A stretch of DNA of 64,000 nt from Anaerocolumna sp. AGMB13020 (lineage in GTDB: Bacteria; Bacillota; Clostridia; Lachnospirales; Lachnospiraceae): positions 2,471,001 to 2,535,000 of the forward strand of contig NZ_CP136910.1 in NCBI RefSeq assembly GCF_033100115.1. Reading direction: 5' to 3'. The notes beneath the pieces were generated by a model. It was not told where the DNA came from. It was given only the letters and a program-made list of their open reading frames with translations, and did no database searches. This document shows, piece by piece, positions 29,533 to 38,719 of the stretch. A program made the position numbers and the translations under genes. Every line of letters starts with the position of its first letter. Position 1 is the stretch's first letter.

Positions 29533-29673
29533 ATAATCTTCCTCCTGTAATTTGGTTGGAGTTCTCGAGAAGTAGAACTCCTGCAATTATTTTGTAGACA
29601 CATTTATAACATAATGCCAAAGAGCATATGTATCAGAAGCTGGAACAAAAGTTGGAAAAATCCAAAAAGTAAA

Positions 29674-29708
29674 GGGAGTTGTATGTACTGAATGTACATA
29701 CAACTCCC
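29674..29708 (-). promoter_or_regulatory. Hairpin in the BMP operon leader
   Basis: GGGAGTTGTATGTAC pairs with GTACATACAACTCCC around a five-base loop, 142 bases upstream of the BMP start. On the minus strand the T-rich run that follows (CTTTACTTTTTGG) is broken, so it could be a weak attenuator or a stabilising stem. A second short stem (GGAGTTCT/AGAACTCC) lies nearer the start. Confidence 0.5.
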
Positions 29709-29743
29709 TCCATCGGGTTCTAAATCCGTTTTTATGATTTCTT

Positions 29744-29771
29744 AGTATATCATAAAAAAAGTTTTTGTCAA
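29744..29771 (-). promoter_or_regulatory. Promoter of the BMP importer operon
   Basis: On the minus strand TTGACA and TATACT are 16 bases apart, upstream of the leader hairpin. Confidence 0.65.
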
Positions 29772-29857
29772 TTAATATCGATGGATTAATCAAGCAAATT
29801 TATGTACAAGCTTTTTTCAGTTTTCTTTTGTGGATAAGCTGTCATGGACAAAAGGCA

Positions 29858-29886
29858 CTGCCGGAAATCTATTACCTTTCCGGCAG
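29858..29886 (-). terminator. Probable terminator after the aminotransferase gene
   Basis: On the minus strand CTGCCGGAAA pairs with TTTCCGGCAG and is followed by TGCCTTTTG, a modest T-tract. Confidence 0.55.
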
Positions 29887-29952
29887 CTCTGAGCCTGTCC
29901 TATATCTTAATTGCCTCTAATATTTCACTAATACGATATATCTGTCCCTTTA

Positions 29953-31242
29953 CTAGTTCTCCTCTGACAGATACTTATCGACACTAACCAGCTTTACACA
30001 CAGGGTAAAGAGTTCCATCGCTGTCCTTAAATCCTTCTCCGGGGGAAAAGAAGGTGCTATACGGATATTGCAGTCCTCAGGGTCCTTGCCGTAAGGATAG
30101 GTTGCACCTGCTGCTGTTAGCTTAACCCCAGCTTTCTGGGCTCTCTCTACTACTGCTTTGGCACAGCCATTTAAGGTATCAAAGGAAATGAAATAACCGC
30201 CTTTGGGTTTGTACCAGGAACCAATCTCCAGTCCCTCCAGTTCTTCGGACAATTTGTTTAATACGATCTCAAATTTTGGTCTTAGGATTTCAGCATGCTT
30301 GCTCATATGGCTGATTATACCGTTTATGTCCTTATAATATCTGACATGCCGCAGCTGATTTACCTTATCATGTCCGATTGTCTGTATACCAAGCTGTTTC
30401 TTGATATCCACCAGATTGTTGGGAGAAGTTGCTATAGCAGCTACACCAGATCCAGGAAAACTGATTTTGGAGGTGGACGAAAATTTATAAACCATATCCG
30501 GATTCCCGGCTTTCTTACATTCCTCAAGAATTTCCAGGATATTGTCCTGATCATCTTCATATAAGTGATGTAGACTGTATGCATTATCCCAATAGATTCT
30601 GAAATCTTTGGCTGCCGGTCTTAACCTGGCAAAGCGTTTCACTACTCTGTCCGAATAGGTTATACCTTGGGGATTGGAATATTTGGGAACGCACCAGATA
30701 CCCTTAACGGCTTCATCCTCCGCTACGTATTTCTCCACCAGATCCATATCCGGTCCTTCTTCTGTCATGGGGATATTTATCATCTCTATCCCAAAATATT
30801 CGGTAATTGCAAAATGTCTGTCATAACCGGGTACCGGGCAGAGAAATTTCACCTTATCCAGGCAGCACCAGGGGGTACTTCCCATTACACCATGGGTCAT
30901 GGAACGAGAAATAGCATCATACATTATATTTAAACTGGAGTTTCCATATATGATAAGATTCTCAGCAGGAACCTCTATCATATCTCCAATAAGCTTCTTC
31001 GCTTCAGCAAGGCCATCAAGAACACCGTAATTGCGGCAGTCCGTGCCATCTTCACAGGTTAAATCTGAGGAACTGTTTAAGATATCCATCATCTCCATAG
31101 AAATATCCAACTGATCAATACAAGGCTTACCTCTTGACATGTCAAGACTTAAATGCAAACCTCTCATTGCTTTGTATTGCTTTCTTAAATCTTCTCTTAA
31201 TTCCAGTAACTCTTCTCTGGACATTTCTTTATAAGGTTTCAA
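29953..31242 (-). CDS. Class I pyridoxal-phosphate aminotransferase, aspartate aminotransferase type Ic
   Basis: The 429-residue protein transfers amino groups with pyridoxal phosphate. It matches the type Ic group: MSRGKPCIDQLDIS, YGNSSLNIMYDA, LCPVPGYDRHFA, a VPKYSNPQGITYSD loop, the Schiff-base lysine in FSSTSKISFPGSGVA and a C-terminal RIAPSFPP arginine. The start is a TTG backed by AAAGGAGG; an internal ATG six codons on is less likely. It stands alone between a hairpin terminator and the palindromic element. Substrate inferred as aspartate/2-oxoglutarate. Confidence 0.88.
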   Translation of the reverse strand: MKPYKEMSREELLELREDLRKQYKAMRGLHLSLDMSRGKPCIDQLDISMEMMDILNSSSDLTCEDGTDCRNYGVLDGLAEAKKLIGDMIEVPAENLIIYGNSSLNIMYDAISRSMTHGVMGSTPWCCLDKVKFLCPVPGYDRHFAITEYFGIEMINIPMTEEGPDMDLVEKYVAEDEAVKGIWCVPKYSNPQGITYSDRVVKRFARLRPAAKDFRIYWDNAYSLHHLYEDDQDNILEILEECKKAGNPDMVYKFSSTSKISFPGSGVAAIATSPNNLVDIKKQLGIQTIGHDKVNQLRHVRYYKDINGIISHMSKHAEILRPKFEIVLNKLSEELEGLEIGSWYKPKGGYFISFDTLNGCAKAVVERAQKAGVKLTAAGATYPYGKDPEDCNIRIAPSFPPEKDLRTAMELFTLCVKLVSVDKYLSEEN

Positions 31243-31275
31243 GAAAAAGACCTCCTTTGCCGCGCCATTTCTGAC

Positions 31276-31304
31276 AGTCTATCACAAATTACCGTACCAT
31301 GCAA
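31276..31304 (-). promoter_or_regulatory. Probable promoter of the aminotransferase gene
   Basis: On the minus strand TTGCAT and TAGACT are 17 bases apart, 34 bases before the TTG start codon. Confidence 0.45.
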
Positions 31305-31348
31305 TGGAAAACAAGCCATTTTGCGGCCATAATTTAAAATATTTATGC

Positions 31349-31380
31349 ACCTATAAGGACTGTTTATGCAACTTATAGGT
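31349..31380. promoter_or_regulatory. Inverted repeat upstream of the aminotransferase promoter
   Basis: ACCTATAAG and CTTATAGGT are spaced by 14 bases, about 45 bases above the putative -35. It could be an operator or part of a hairpin. Confidence 0.35.
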
Positions 31381-31522
31381 ACTGCTTATTTATCTGATGG
31401 TTTCGACGGATTTATGAGAATTATTTCTGATTTATATGTAATATTATGTAATTTTACAGGCTTGTTTTAGATTTTATTGGTATCTGGGGGTATTTAAAAA
31501 ATTTAGTTTTTATAAAGGGGAC

Positions 31523-31735
31523 GGAAATTTGCACCAGGCAGAAAGATTCATGCTTCAATTCCAATGTATAAGAAGTCCTAATTCTCTGAAGCTTTTATGC
31601 TTGGCATATCATCAAACAGATAACTCGCTTCGCTCAGACAATCTGTTTGATGATATAGCATAAAAGCTTCAGAGAAAAGGACTTCTAATACATTTCCATA
31701 GGCGCATTCATCCTTTCTGCCTGGTGCAAATTTCC
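31523..31735. repeat. 213-bp palindromic element with 23-bp terminal inverted repeats
   Basis: The element begins GGAAATTTGCACCAGGCAG and ends with its exact complement. Inside, five nested perfect stems pair: 31523-31545 with 31713-31735 (23 bp), 31563-31569 with 31688-31694, 31571-31579 with 31678-31686, 31583-31600 with 31658-31675 (18 bp), and 31606-31621 with 31641-31656 (16 bp), around a 19-base loop (CTCGCTTCGCTCAG within it). There is no open reading frame. It resembles a MITE-like or palindromic insertion element. No target duplication is obvious. Confidence 0.85.
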
Positions 31736-31865
31736 TGAAATCGGATGAAAACAGAGTTCTGATACTTAATCAGTTTGTATGCTCCAGAGGTAATTATATG
31801 TGTGAGCGTTAAGTTGAAACAACTTTTTATAAACTTAATAAGGTTGTATTAGTTACATGATAGTA

Positions 31866-31924
31866 GCAGTCTAATCTTAAGAAATGCTGCAAGCTACTAG
31901 CGTTACTTCTTAAGGTTAGACTGC
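31866..31924 (-). other. Stable hairpin downstream of xdh
   Basis: GCAGTCTAATCTTAAGAA and its near-complement (one mismatch) form an 18-base stem with a 23-base loop, ending 52 bases after the xdh stop codon. There is no T-tract, so it may protect the 3' end or act with Rho. Confidence 0.5.
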
Positions 31925-31976
31925 ACTGCACAGGATAGATGAGGAGCTCATCTTCGGTTCTATAATTGCATATTTA

Positions 31977-34529
31977 TTATTTGCTGTATGGTGTAGCTTC
32001 AAGGGGCAGACTTGTACGGAACTTGCCGTCCCATTTGTAATAAGCGGCCTGCGCTGCAGGTGATGTTGGTATCAGAGGAATTTCTCCGACTCCTTTTGCT
32101 CCATAGGCCAGTTCTGCATTATTCTTTTCAATGAGGATGGTCTGTATCTCAGGAACCTCTGTTGCCCTAAAAAGTCCCAGTGTGCCATATCTGGCCGTTG
32201 GTCTTCCGTTTACGATTTTGGGATTCTCCGTAAGGCCAAACCCGAGGCCCATAACTACGCCTCCTTCAATTTGTCCTTCTACGTTTAGGGGATTGATGGC
32301 TTTTCCTACATCATGGGCAGCAATTACTTTCGAAACTTTGCCTTCGTCGTTTAATAGGACCACCTGGGTTGCGTAACCATATGCCAGATGGCTGACAGGA
32401 TTGGGTTTGCCAGAGCCCATGGGGTCTGTTATACCTACAAATTCATCATAGAATTCTTCTCCCTCCAGTTCCTGTAAGGTATGCTCTTTTAATGCCTCCT
32501 TTAATTTAAGGGATACTCTTCTTGTGGTTTCACCAGTTATTACTGTCTGTCTGGAGGCTGTACTGGTACCGGAATTAGGTGTGATATCTGTATCCGGCAT
32601 TGCCACGATAACCTCAGAAGCCTTTAGTCCCGTAGTCTCACAGCAGATTGCCCGCATGGTTGCGGCTATTCCCTGGCCCATACAGGCCGCACTTGTTCTT
32701 AAGGATACCTTGCCCTCCACGATTTTTAAGCGCACTCTGCCTGTATCGGGTATTCCAACTCCAACGCCTGCATTCTTGATGGCACAGGCTATTCCTGCCC
32801 TGTCATAATTCTTATAATATTCCTCTTTCACTGCCTCGAGTGTCTCCACCATGCCGGTACCTTCATCGGCAAGCTGACCATTGGGCAGGGATTGCCCCGG
32901 ACGGATTGCATTCAGATAACGTATTTCAAAGGGGTCAAGGCCTACCTTTTCAGCTAACAGGTTTAAATTGCATTCCGTGGCAAACATCGTCTGGGTAACT
33001 CCAAAACCTCTGAAGGCTCCGGAAGGCACATTATTCGTATAGACAGAGAGCCCGATTATATCAATATTCTGATAATTATAGGGTCCCGCTGCATGGGTGC
33101 AGGCACGCTGCAGCACAGGTCCTCCAAGGGAAGCATAGGCCCCTGTATCTGCCACCAGGCGAAGGCGCATAGCTGTAAGCTTTCCTAACTCGTCACAACC
33201 GGTGGTAAGCTCCATTTCCATAGGATGGCGTTTGGGGTGTACCCGCAGACTTTCTTCTCTGGACAATGTAACCTTTACCGGAAGTTTGCAGAGATAAGCT
33301 AATAAGGCTGCATGATGCTGTACACTCATGTCCTCTTTCCCGCCGAAACCACCGCCGACATAGGCACTGACTATCCTGAGCTTTTCCTTGGGAATACCAA
33401 GGAGCATTCCAATCTCTCTGTATTCATCGTAAACACTCTGACCTCCGGTATAGACTGTGAGGGAATCTTCCTCCGGAACAGCAAGTGCACTTTCCGGTTC
33501 CAGAAAAGCATGCTCCTGTGCCGGTGTATGATAGACTCTGGTTACAACATGGGCAGAGTTCAAAAGGGCAGTCTCTACATCCCCTCTCTGTATAAGCTCT
33601 CTTCTATAGATATTACCGCTTTTATGTATAAGGGGAGCCTCTTCCTTCATGGCTTCTTTGGCGGAAAGCAATGGTGTTCGCTCCTCATATTCCACATCTA
33701 TGAGTTCCTTTATCTCCTTAATTGCCTTCTTAGATTTGGCTGCGATCAGACAGACAGAGTCACCCGGGTACCTGGTTTCTTCACCTACCGCTATAATTGC
33801 CGGCCAGTCAAGGGTCAAATGACCGATTACCCTCTCCCCGGGTATATCTTCTGCCAGAACAATCCGGATCAGCTCCGGATGTTCAAGTGCTTTCTCCAGA
33901 TGGATTGCTTTTAACAGGGCTCTGGGATACTCCGCACGAAGAGCAGAACCATATACCATACCAGGTGCCTTTAGATCGTCCGCAAATTTTGCCTTTCCAA
34001 TTACCTTGTCCGGTGCATCGGGTCTGTGGCTCCGTTCACCGACCTGACCGGTAAATTCACGAACCGGCAGCGGTTTTTTTTCCCTTAAATATTCTGCGGC
34101 TATCCTTATCGCCTGTTCGATTTTGACATATCCGGTACAGCGACAGAGGTTTCCCTTGATTGCTTTCTTTACCTCAGCCCTTGATGGATCTGGATTTACA
34201 TCCAACAGCCCCTTGGCACTGATAATCATTCCCGGAATACAAAAACCGCATTGAACTGCACCTGCTTCTGAGAAAGCATAAGCGTAGACCTCCTGCTCTC
34301 GTTTGGAAAGTCCCTCCACCGTTATGATCCTTTTCCCCTGGACCTTTGAAGCTGTCAAAAGACAGGCTCTTACAGGTTTCCCGTCAAGAAGCACCATACA
34401 GGCTCCGCAGGCTCCCTCCATACATCCATTCTTTACGGAAGTAATATCAAGGTCATCCCTCATATATTCCAATAAATTAACGTCTGCTTCCGTGTCTGTC
34501 ATTTTGTTATTTATCCAAAACTGGTACAT
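31977..34529 (-). CDS. Selenium-type xanthine dehydrogenase, fused [2Fe-2S] and molybdopterin subunits
   Basis: The 850-residue protein hydroxylates xanthine or related purines. The N-terminal 160 residues hold two [2Fe-2S] clusters: C36, C41, C44, C56 and C94, C97, C129, C131. The remaining 690 residues are the molybdopterin-cytosine-dinucleotide part, with GGGFGGKED, the FRGFGVTQ segment, and the catalytic glutamate in GAKGVGEIPL. Fusion of the two parts without a FAD subunit is the layout of TIGR03311-type selenium-dependent xanthine dehydrogenases. GGAGGG precedes the ATG. It is the last gene of the minus-strand operon that starts with MocA. Natural substrate may be xanthine or another purine. 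Confidence 0.9.
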   Translation of the reverse strand: MYQFWINNKMTDTEADVNLLEYMRDDLDITSVKNGCMEGACGACMVLLDGKPVRACLLTASKVQGKRIITVEGLSKREQEVYAYAFSEAGAVQCGFCIPGMIISAKGLLDVNPDPSRAEVKKAIKGNLCRCTGYVKIEQAIRIAAEYLREKKPLPVREFTGQVGERSHRPDAPDKVIGKAKFADDLKAPGMVYGSALRAEYPRALLKAIHLEKALEHPELIRIVLAEDIPGERVIGHLTLDWPAIIAVGEETRYPGDSVCLIAAKSKKAIKEIKELIDVEYEERTPLLSAKEAMKEEAPLIHKSGNIYRRELIQRGDVETALLNSAHVVTRVYHTPAQEHAFLEPESALAVPEEDSLTVYTGGQSVYDEYREIGMLLGIPKEKLRIVSAYVGGGFGGKEDMSVQHHAALLAYLCKLPVKVTLSREESLRVHPKRHPMEMELTTGCDELGKLTAMRLRLVADTGAYASLGGPVLQRACTHAAGPYNYQNIDIIGLSVYTNNVPSGAFRGFGVTQTMFATECNLNLLAEKVGLDPFEIRYLNAIRPGQSLPNGQLADEGTGMVETLEAVKEEYYKNYDRAGIACAIKNAGVGVGIPDTGRVRLKIVEGKVSLRTSAACMGQGIAATMRAICCETTGLKASEVIVAMPDTDITPNSGTSTASRQTVITGETTRRVSLKLKEALKEHTLQELEGEEFYDEFVGITDPMGSGKPNPVSHLAYGYATQVVLLNDEGKVSKVIAAHDVGKAINPLNVEGQIEGGVVMGLGFGLTENPKIVNGRPTARYGTLGLFRATEVPEIQTILIEKNNAELAYGAKGVGEIPLIPTSPAAQAAYYKWDGKFRTSLPLEATPYSK

Positions 34530-34609
34530 TGTATCCCTCCGTTTACCTGTATTGAGCTTTTTTTAGTGTGTTCTTTTTATCTTAGTGGATTATGAAAGTC
34601 TTTTGACAC

Positions 34610-36208
34610 TCAAAAAAGGCGTCTTAAGACTCTTCCTGCCTGTTTTCCTGTATGTTTACCGTTCTTTACGGCAATCTGCCCATTTACCAGTACATGGCTG
34701 ATTCCTTCCGGATACTGTATAGGATCTGTATAGGTTCCCTTATCTATGATGGTGTCCGGATGAAATATAGTAATATCCGCATAATAACCGGCCTTTAAGA
34801 GCCCCCTGTCCTTTAAGTTCATGGCTTGGGCTGCTTTATACGTTAATTTATACACTGCTTCCTCTAAGGACAATGCTTTTTCTTCTCGTACATACTTTCC
34901 CAGTATCCTTGGAAAGGAGCCATACACACGTGGATGGGGTTTCCCCGAAAGAAGTCCATCGGTGCAGGCATTCATTTCTTCTCTTTTCAGTATCTTAATC
35001 ACTGCTTCTTCTGTACCATAGAAGTCCACCATTCCTACGGCATTGTTTTCCTCCGCCAGCAGATCAAAAGCTGCCTCCAAGGGGTCTATGCCTTTTTGTT
35101 CACCGATTTCTTTCAGGCTTTTTCCTACCAGTTCGCGGTTCTTCAAGGATGCGGTACTGGTTATAAAGATTCCCTCTACACCTGCAAACTGAATAAAATT
35201 ATCCCAGCCAGGTATTCCCGCTTTTATATCCTGCTTCATCTTCTCCCGCTGCCCTTCCTCCTTAAGACGCCTAATCAGCTCATTGGTACCGCCGTCATGT
35301 GCCCAGGGGGGTAGAATTATACCCAGCATCGTACTACCGGCCACATAAGGATACTGGTCTAAGGATACCCTGATACCCTCTTCTCTGGCTTTGTCCAGCA
35401 GCCGAAGCATATCCTCAAGCTTATCCCAGTTGTCCTTTCCGCATACTTTAAAATGGGAATAATGAATCTTAACACCGGATTTTCTTCCCACCTCAATAAT
35501 CTCTTCCATGGAGGAAAGTATGGTATCTGCTTCACTCCTCTGATGAACTACAAAAACACCGTCATATTCCGCCACTACCTTACACAGCTCAATAATCTCG
35601 GAAGTTTCTGAATAGGCACAGGGTGTATAAATCAGCCCTGAGGAGAGTCCCAGACATCCTGCCTCCATTTCTCTTCTGGTGATTTCACACATCTTTTTTA
35701 TTTCTTCATCAGATGGTTCTCTGTCAGCAAGTCCCATAGCCTCCATACGCACGTTTCCATGGGGTACCAGATAAGACTCGTTGATACCAGGTCTTGCTTC
35801 CTCTATCTGCTTTAAATAGTTTTCCGTGGTTTCATATCCCCAGTTGATAGTGTCACTTTCACCATCCAGCCCGGCTATGTTCTTGCGCCAGGAATCAATA
35901 TATTCCTTTGGCAGTGGCGCCATTGAAATACCATCCTGTCCCAGTACCTCCGTTGTAATACCCTGCATTACCTTTGGCAATACAAGGGGCTCTGTCAATA
36001 CCTTTAAATCACTGTGACTGTGGGTGTCAATAAAGCCTGGAGCCGCAACAAGCCCCTCTCCTTCTATTATTTCCTCAAAGCCGTCTTCTGTCAGGAGGGC
36101 TTCCGTGCTTATCTCTTTTATTCTGTCGTCTTCCACTATAATATGACCTTTATATAGTGGTGCCCTGCTGCCATCTGCGATCAGAGCATTCTTTATAAGT
36201 ATCTGCAT
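34610..36208 (-). CDS. N-acyl-D-amino-acid deacylase-like amidohydrolase
   Basis: The 532-residue protein belongs to the D-aminoacylase branch of the amidohydrolase superfamily. It shows the metal motif DTHSHSDLKV (about 60-69), EVLGQDGISMAP, a VHQRSEAD segment, HYSHFKVCG and a C-terminal YYADITIFHPDTI. AAAGGAGG precedes the ATG. Its place between xdh and ygeY suggests cleavage of an N-acyl or N-carbamoyl intermediate in purine breakdown, but the substrate is not shown by sequence. Confidence 0.85.
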   Translation of the reverse strand: MQILIKNALIADGSRAPLYKGHIIVEDDRIKEISTEALLTEDGFEEIIEGEGLVAAPGFIDTHSHSDLKVLTEPLVLPKVMQGITTEVLGQDGISMAPLPKEYIDSWRKNIAGLDGESDTINWGYETTENYLKQIEEARPGINESYLVPHGNVRMEAMGLADREPSDEEIKKMCEITRREMEAGCLGLSSGLIYTPCAYSETSEIIELCKVVAEYDGVFVVHQRSEADTILSSMEEIIEVGRKSGVKIHYSHFKVCGKDNWDKLEDMLRLLDKAREEGIRVSLDQYPYVAGSTMLGIILPPWAHDGGTNELIRRLKEEGQREKMKQDIKAGIPGWDNFIQFAGVEGIFITSTASLKNRELVGKSLKEIGEQKGIDPLEAAFDLLAEENNAVGMVDFYGTEEAVIKILKREEMNACTDGLLSGKPHPRVYGSFPRILGKYVREEKALSLEEAVYKLTYKAAQAMNLKDRGLLKAGYYADITIFHPDTIIDKGTYTDPIQYPEGISHVLVNGQIAVKNGKHTGKQAGRVLRRLF

Positions 36209-36226
36209 AAGGGGCCTCCTTTGCTT

Positions 36227-37411
36227 CTAACGCAGTAATGCTTTCATGATACCGTAATAATTATCAGTTACACGGGTTAACTGATCGATTTCTATATATT
36301 CATTTATGGTATGTGCCAGATTTTCTTTGGATGGACCCATTCCAATGGTCTTAATTCCTGCTTCTCCTGCATAATGGCTTCCGTTGGTACAGAAATTATA
36401 CTGGGTAATGGCAGGTGAATAGCCCATTTCCTTTAATTCTGTGAGCACTGTCTCAATATACGCTTCTTCTTTGTCAAACAGCCAACCGGGAAAGAATCTT
36501 TCCCCTTCAATTTCTTCTCCGGTATAGCAGCTTTCCTTTCCCACACTGTAGGATACCCTGGCCTTTAATTCAGGATCATTGCTTTTTAGCTCCGCCAGCA
36601 AGGCTTCAATAGGCGCAAGTACACTTTCTTTGGTTTCTCCCACCAGAAGTCTCCTGTCATAAGTAGCACTGCAATACTCCGGCACTACACTGGCACCTGG
36701 ATATGGGCTGGATTTGATATCTGTTAACTCTAAAATACCTTTCCCAAGCACCGGATGCTCTGTTGGCGTCAGTCCCCGGAGGGCTTCGATAATCTTTGCC
36801 ATCTTGTATACGGCATTGACACCCTTTTCAGGATTGGCAGAATGTGCGGGAACACCAAAGGTCTCCACTTTTATTTCAGCTCTTCCTCTCTGACCGATTT
36901 TCAGATTTAACTCGGAAGCTTCACCTATTACAACAAAGTCCGGTTTTACTGCCTGGCTTATCTTTCTGGCTGCAACTCCTTCAAAGCATTCCTCATGGAC
37001 TACACCGGCAACATAGATTTCACCGGCGAAATCCTTATCCGTATCCTCTGCAAAATTAGCTGCGGCTGCCGCCATGGCTGCAAGGGCTCCTTTCATATCA
37101 GAGGTCCCTCTGCCATAGATCTTCCCGTCATGGATTTCTGCCTCAAAGGGCGGATAAGTCCAGTCTTTGATATTCCCAACGGGTACGGTGTCCATATGTC
37201 CGTCAAATAAAAGTTTCTTACCAGGGCGTTTTCCTTTCATAATGCCGATGGTATTTCCATAGCTGTCCTTTATTACCTCATCAAATCCCTTGGAGTAGAA
37301 AAACTCCGTCAGCTCTTCGCTTACTCTTTCCTCTTCACCGGAATAGCTCTTTGCCTGCACCAATTTCTGACACAGCTGTATTACCTCTTCTTCTCTTATA
37401 TTGTTTAGCAT
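36227..37411 (-). CDS. ygeY: YgeY family selenium-metabolism-associated M20 hydrolase
   Basis: The 394-residue M20 metallopeptidase-fold protein has the metal motif LFDGHMDTVPVG, the aspartate ligand in YGRGTSDMKG and the general base in VVHEECFEG. YgeY is found next to ygeX and xanthine dehydrogenase genes in selenium-linked clusters and probably hydrolyses an amide in the diaminopropionate branch. It is 18 bases before the D-aminoacylase gene and 45 after ygeX, in one operon. Confidence 0.9.
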   Translation of the reverse strand: MLNNIREEEVIQLCQKLVQAKSYSGEEERVSEELTEFFYSKGFDEVIKDSYGNTIGIMKGKRPGKKLLFDGHMDTVPVGNIKDWTYPPFEAEIHDGKIYGRGTSDMKGALAAMAAAAANFAEDTDKDFAGEIYVAGVVHEECFEGVAARKISQAVKPDFVVIGEASELNLKIGQRGRAEIKVETFGVPAHSANPEKGVNAVYKMAKIIEALRGLTPTEHPVLGKGILELTDIKSSPYPGASVVPEYCSATYDRRLLVGETKESVLAPIEALLAELKSNDPELKARVSYSVGKESCYTGEEIEGERFFPGWLFDKEEAYIETVLTELKEMGYSPAITQYNFCTNGSHYAGEAGIKTIGMGPSKENLAHTINEYIEIDQLTRVTDNYYGIMKALLR

Positions 37412-37456
37412 CTTTCTTTTCCCGCCTTTCCTGCTTTTATGCTGGTATGCTGCTTA

Positions 37457-38653
37457 TTATGGTCTGGGATATAAGCCATCCCATACAATTTTTCTATAAT
37501 TCTCCCTGTCCGTATCTCCTTCACTGTTAAAGAACAATACAACGGAATCTTCATTAATACCAAGTTCCTCCTTTATCCATAGTAAAGAGGGATTCGTAAG
37601 CACTTCATAGAAAAGACCAAATCCCGCTGCACCGCTTTCACCGGATATGACCCTTCTGTCCTCTCCTATGGGATTTCCCAAGACCCTCATCCCCTGCGCT
37701 GCCGAATAATCCGGGCAGGATATAAAATAATCGGAGTAATCCTTTAAGACCTCCCAGCCCACAGTGGTTGGTTCACCGCAGGCAAGCCCCGCCATAATGG
37801 TATTCATGTCTCCGGTTACCGGATGTATCTTGCCGTCATTTGCCTTGGCAGTCTTATAGATGCAGGCTGCTTCATTCGGCTCAACAATTGCAGTAACAGG
37901 TCTGTCTTCTCCATAAACACCGGCAAAGAATCCCTGTACGGCACCTGCCAGGGAACCGACACCCGCCTGCACAAAGATATGAGTGGGTTTTACTTCCCCT
38001 AATTGTTTATACGCTTCATATGCCATGGTAGTATAACCCTGCATGATCCATGTGGGAATATCTTCATAACCCTCCCAGGCAGTATCCTGCACCAATACCC
38101 AGCCCTTTTCTCCTGCCTGTTTATCTGCAAGGCGAACTGCATCATCATAATTAAATTCTGTAATTTCTGCCAATGCCCCTTCTGCTTTTATATTTTCAAG
38201 TCTTTCCAAGGCACTGCCCTTTGGCATATAGATTATGGATTTCTGCTTTAATTTATTAGCTGTCCAGGCGACTCCTCTGCCATGATTTCCATCAGTTGCA
38301 GAAATAAAGGTAATATCGCCGGTCTGCTGTTTCACCTCTTCAGAAATTAACTTGCGGTAAGGAAGCTCTGACAGGTCTTTTCCTAACTTTTCTGCAATGT
38401 AATTTCCGATGGCATAACTGCCCCCTAATACTTTAAAGGCATTTAACCCAAAGCGGTAGGATTCATCCTTCACATAAATTCCCTTTACGCCAAGCTGCTT
38501 TGAAAGTTCTTTCAAGGCTGCCAAAGGTGTTTCTTCATAAATATCAAAGCTTTTGTGAAAATCCAGTGCCCTTTTTGCTGCCTCAGGCCCTAAATGGCTT
38601 ATATCTTTCTTTCCGGCAGCTTTCCGTTCAAAATGAACCAGTTCAAAACTCAT
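37457..38653 (-). CDS. ygeX: Diaminopropionate ammonia-lyase
   Basis: The 398-residue PLP enzyme splits 2,3-diaminopropionate to pyruvate and two ammonia. The Schiff-base lysine lies in YRFGLNAFKVLGGSY (Lys74), the substrate loop is SATDGNHGRG, and the phosphate loop is near QAGVGSLAGA. These match DpaL/YgeX closely. It supplies pyruvate from the ring-opened purine skeleton. GAGGT lies immediately before the ATG. Confidence 0.94.
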   Translation of the reverse strand: MSFELVHFERKAAGKKDISHLGPEAAKRALDFHKSFDIYEETPLAALKELSKQLGVKGIYVKDESYRFGLNAFKVLGGSYAIGNYIAEKLGKDLSELPYRKLISEEVKQQTGDITFISATDGNHGRGVAWTANKLKQKSIIYMPKGSALERLENIKAEGALAEITEFNYDDAVRLADKQAGEKGWVLVQDTAWEGYEDIPTWIMQGYTTMAYEAYKQLGEVKPTHIFVQAGVGSLAGAVQGFFAGVYGEDRPVTAIVEPNEAACIYKTAKANDGKIHPVTGDMNTIMAGLACGEPTTVGWEVLKDYSDYFISCPDYSAAQGMRVLGNPIGEDRRVISGESGAAGFGLFYEVLTNPSLLWIKEELGINEDSVVLFFNSEGDTDRENYRKIVWDGLYPRP

Positions 38654-38719
38654 ACCTACCTCTTTTCCGAATATTATCTTAAATATTCCAGTTAACTGTT
38701 TTACTTCATAAGCTGCATA

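Noticed and set aside
31743..31860. Possible small gene or terminator before xdh hairpin
   Set aside because: Only a tiny AAGTTG/CAACTT stem is visible; no frame or convincing structure.
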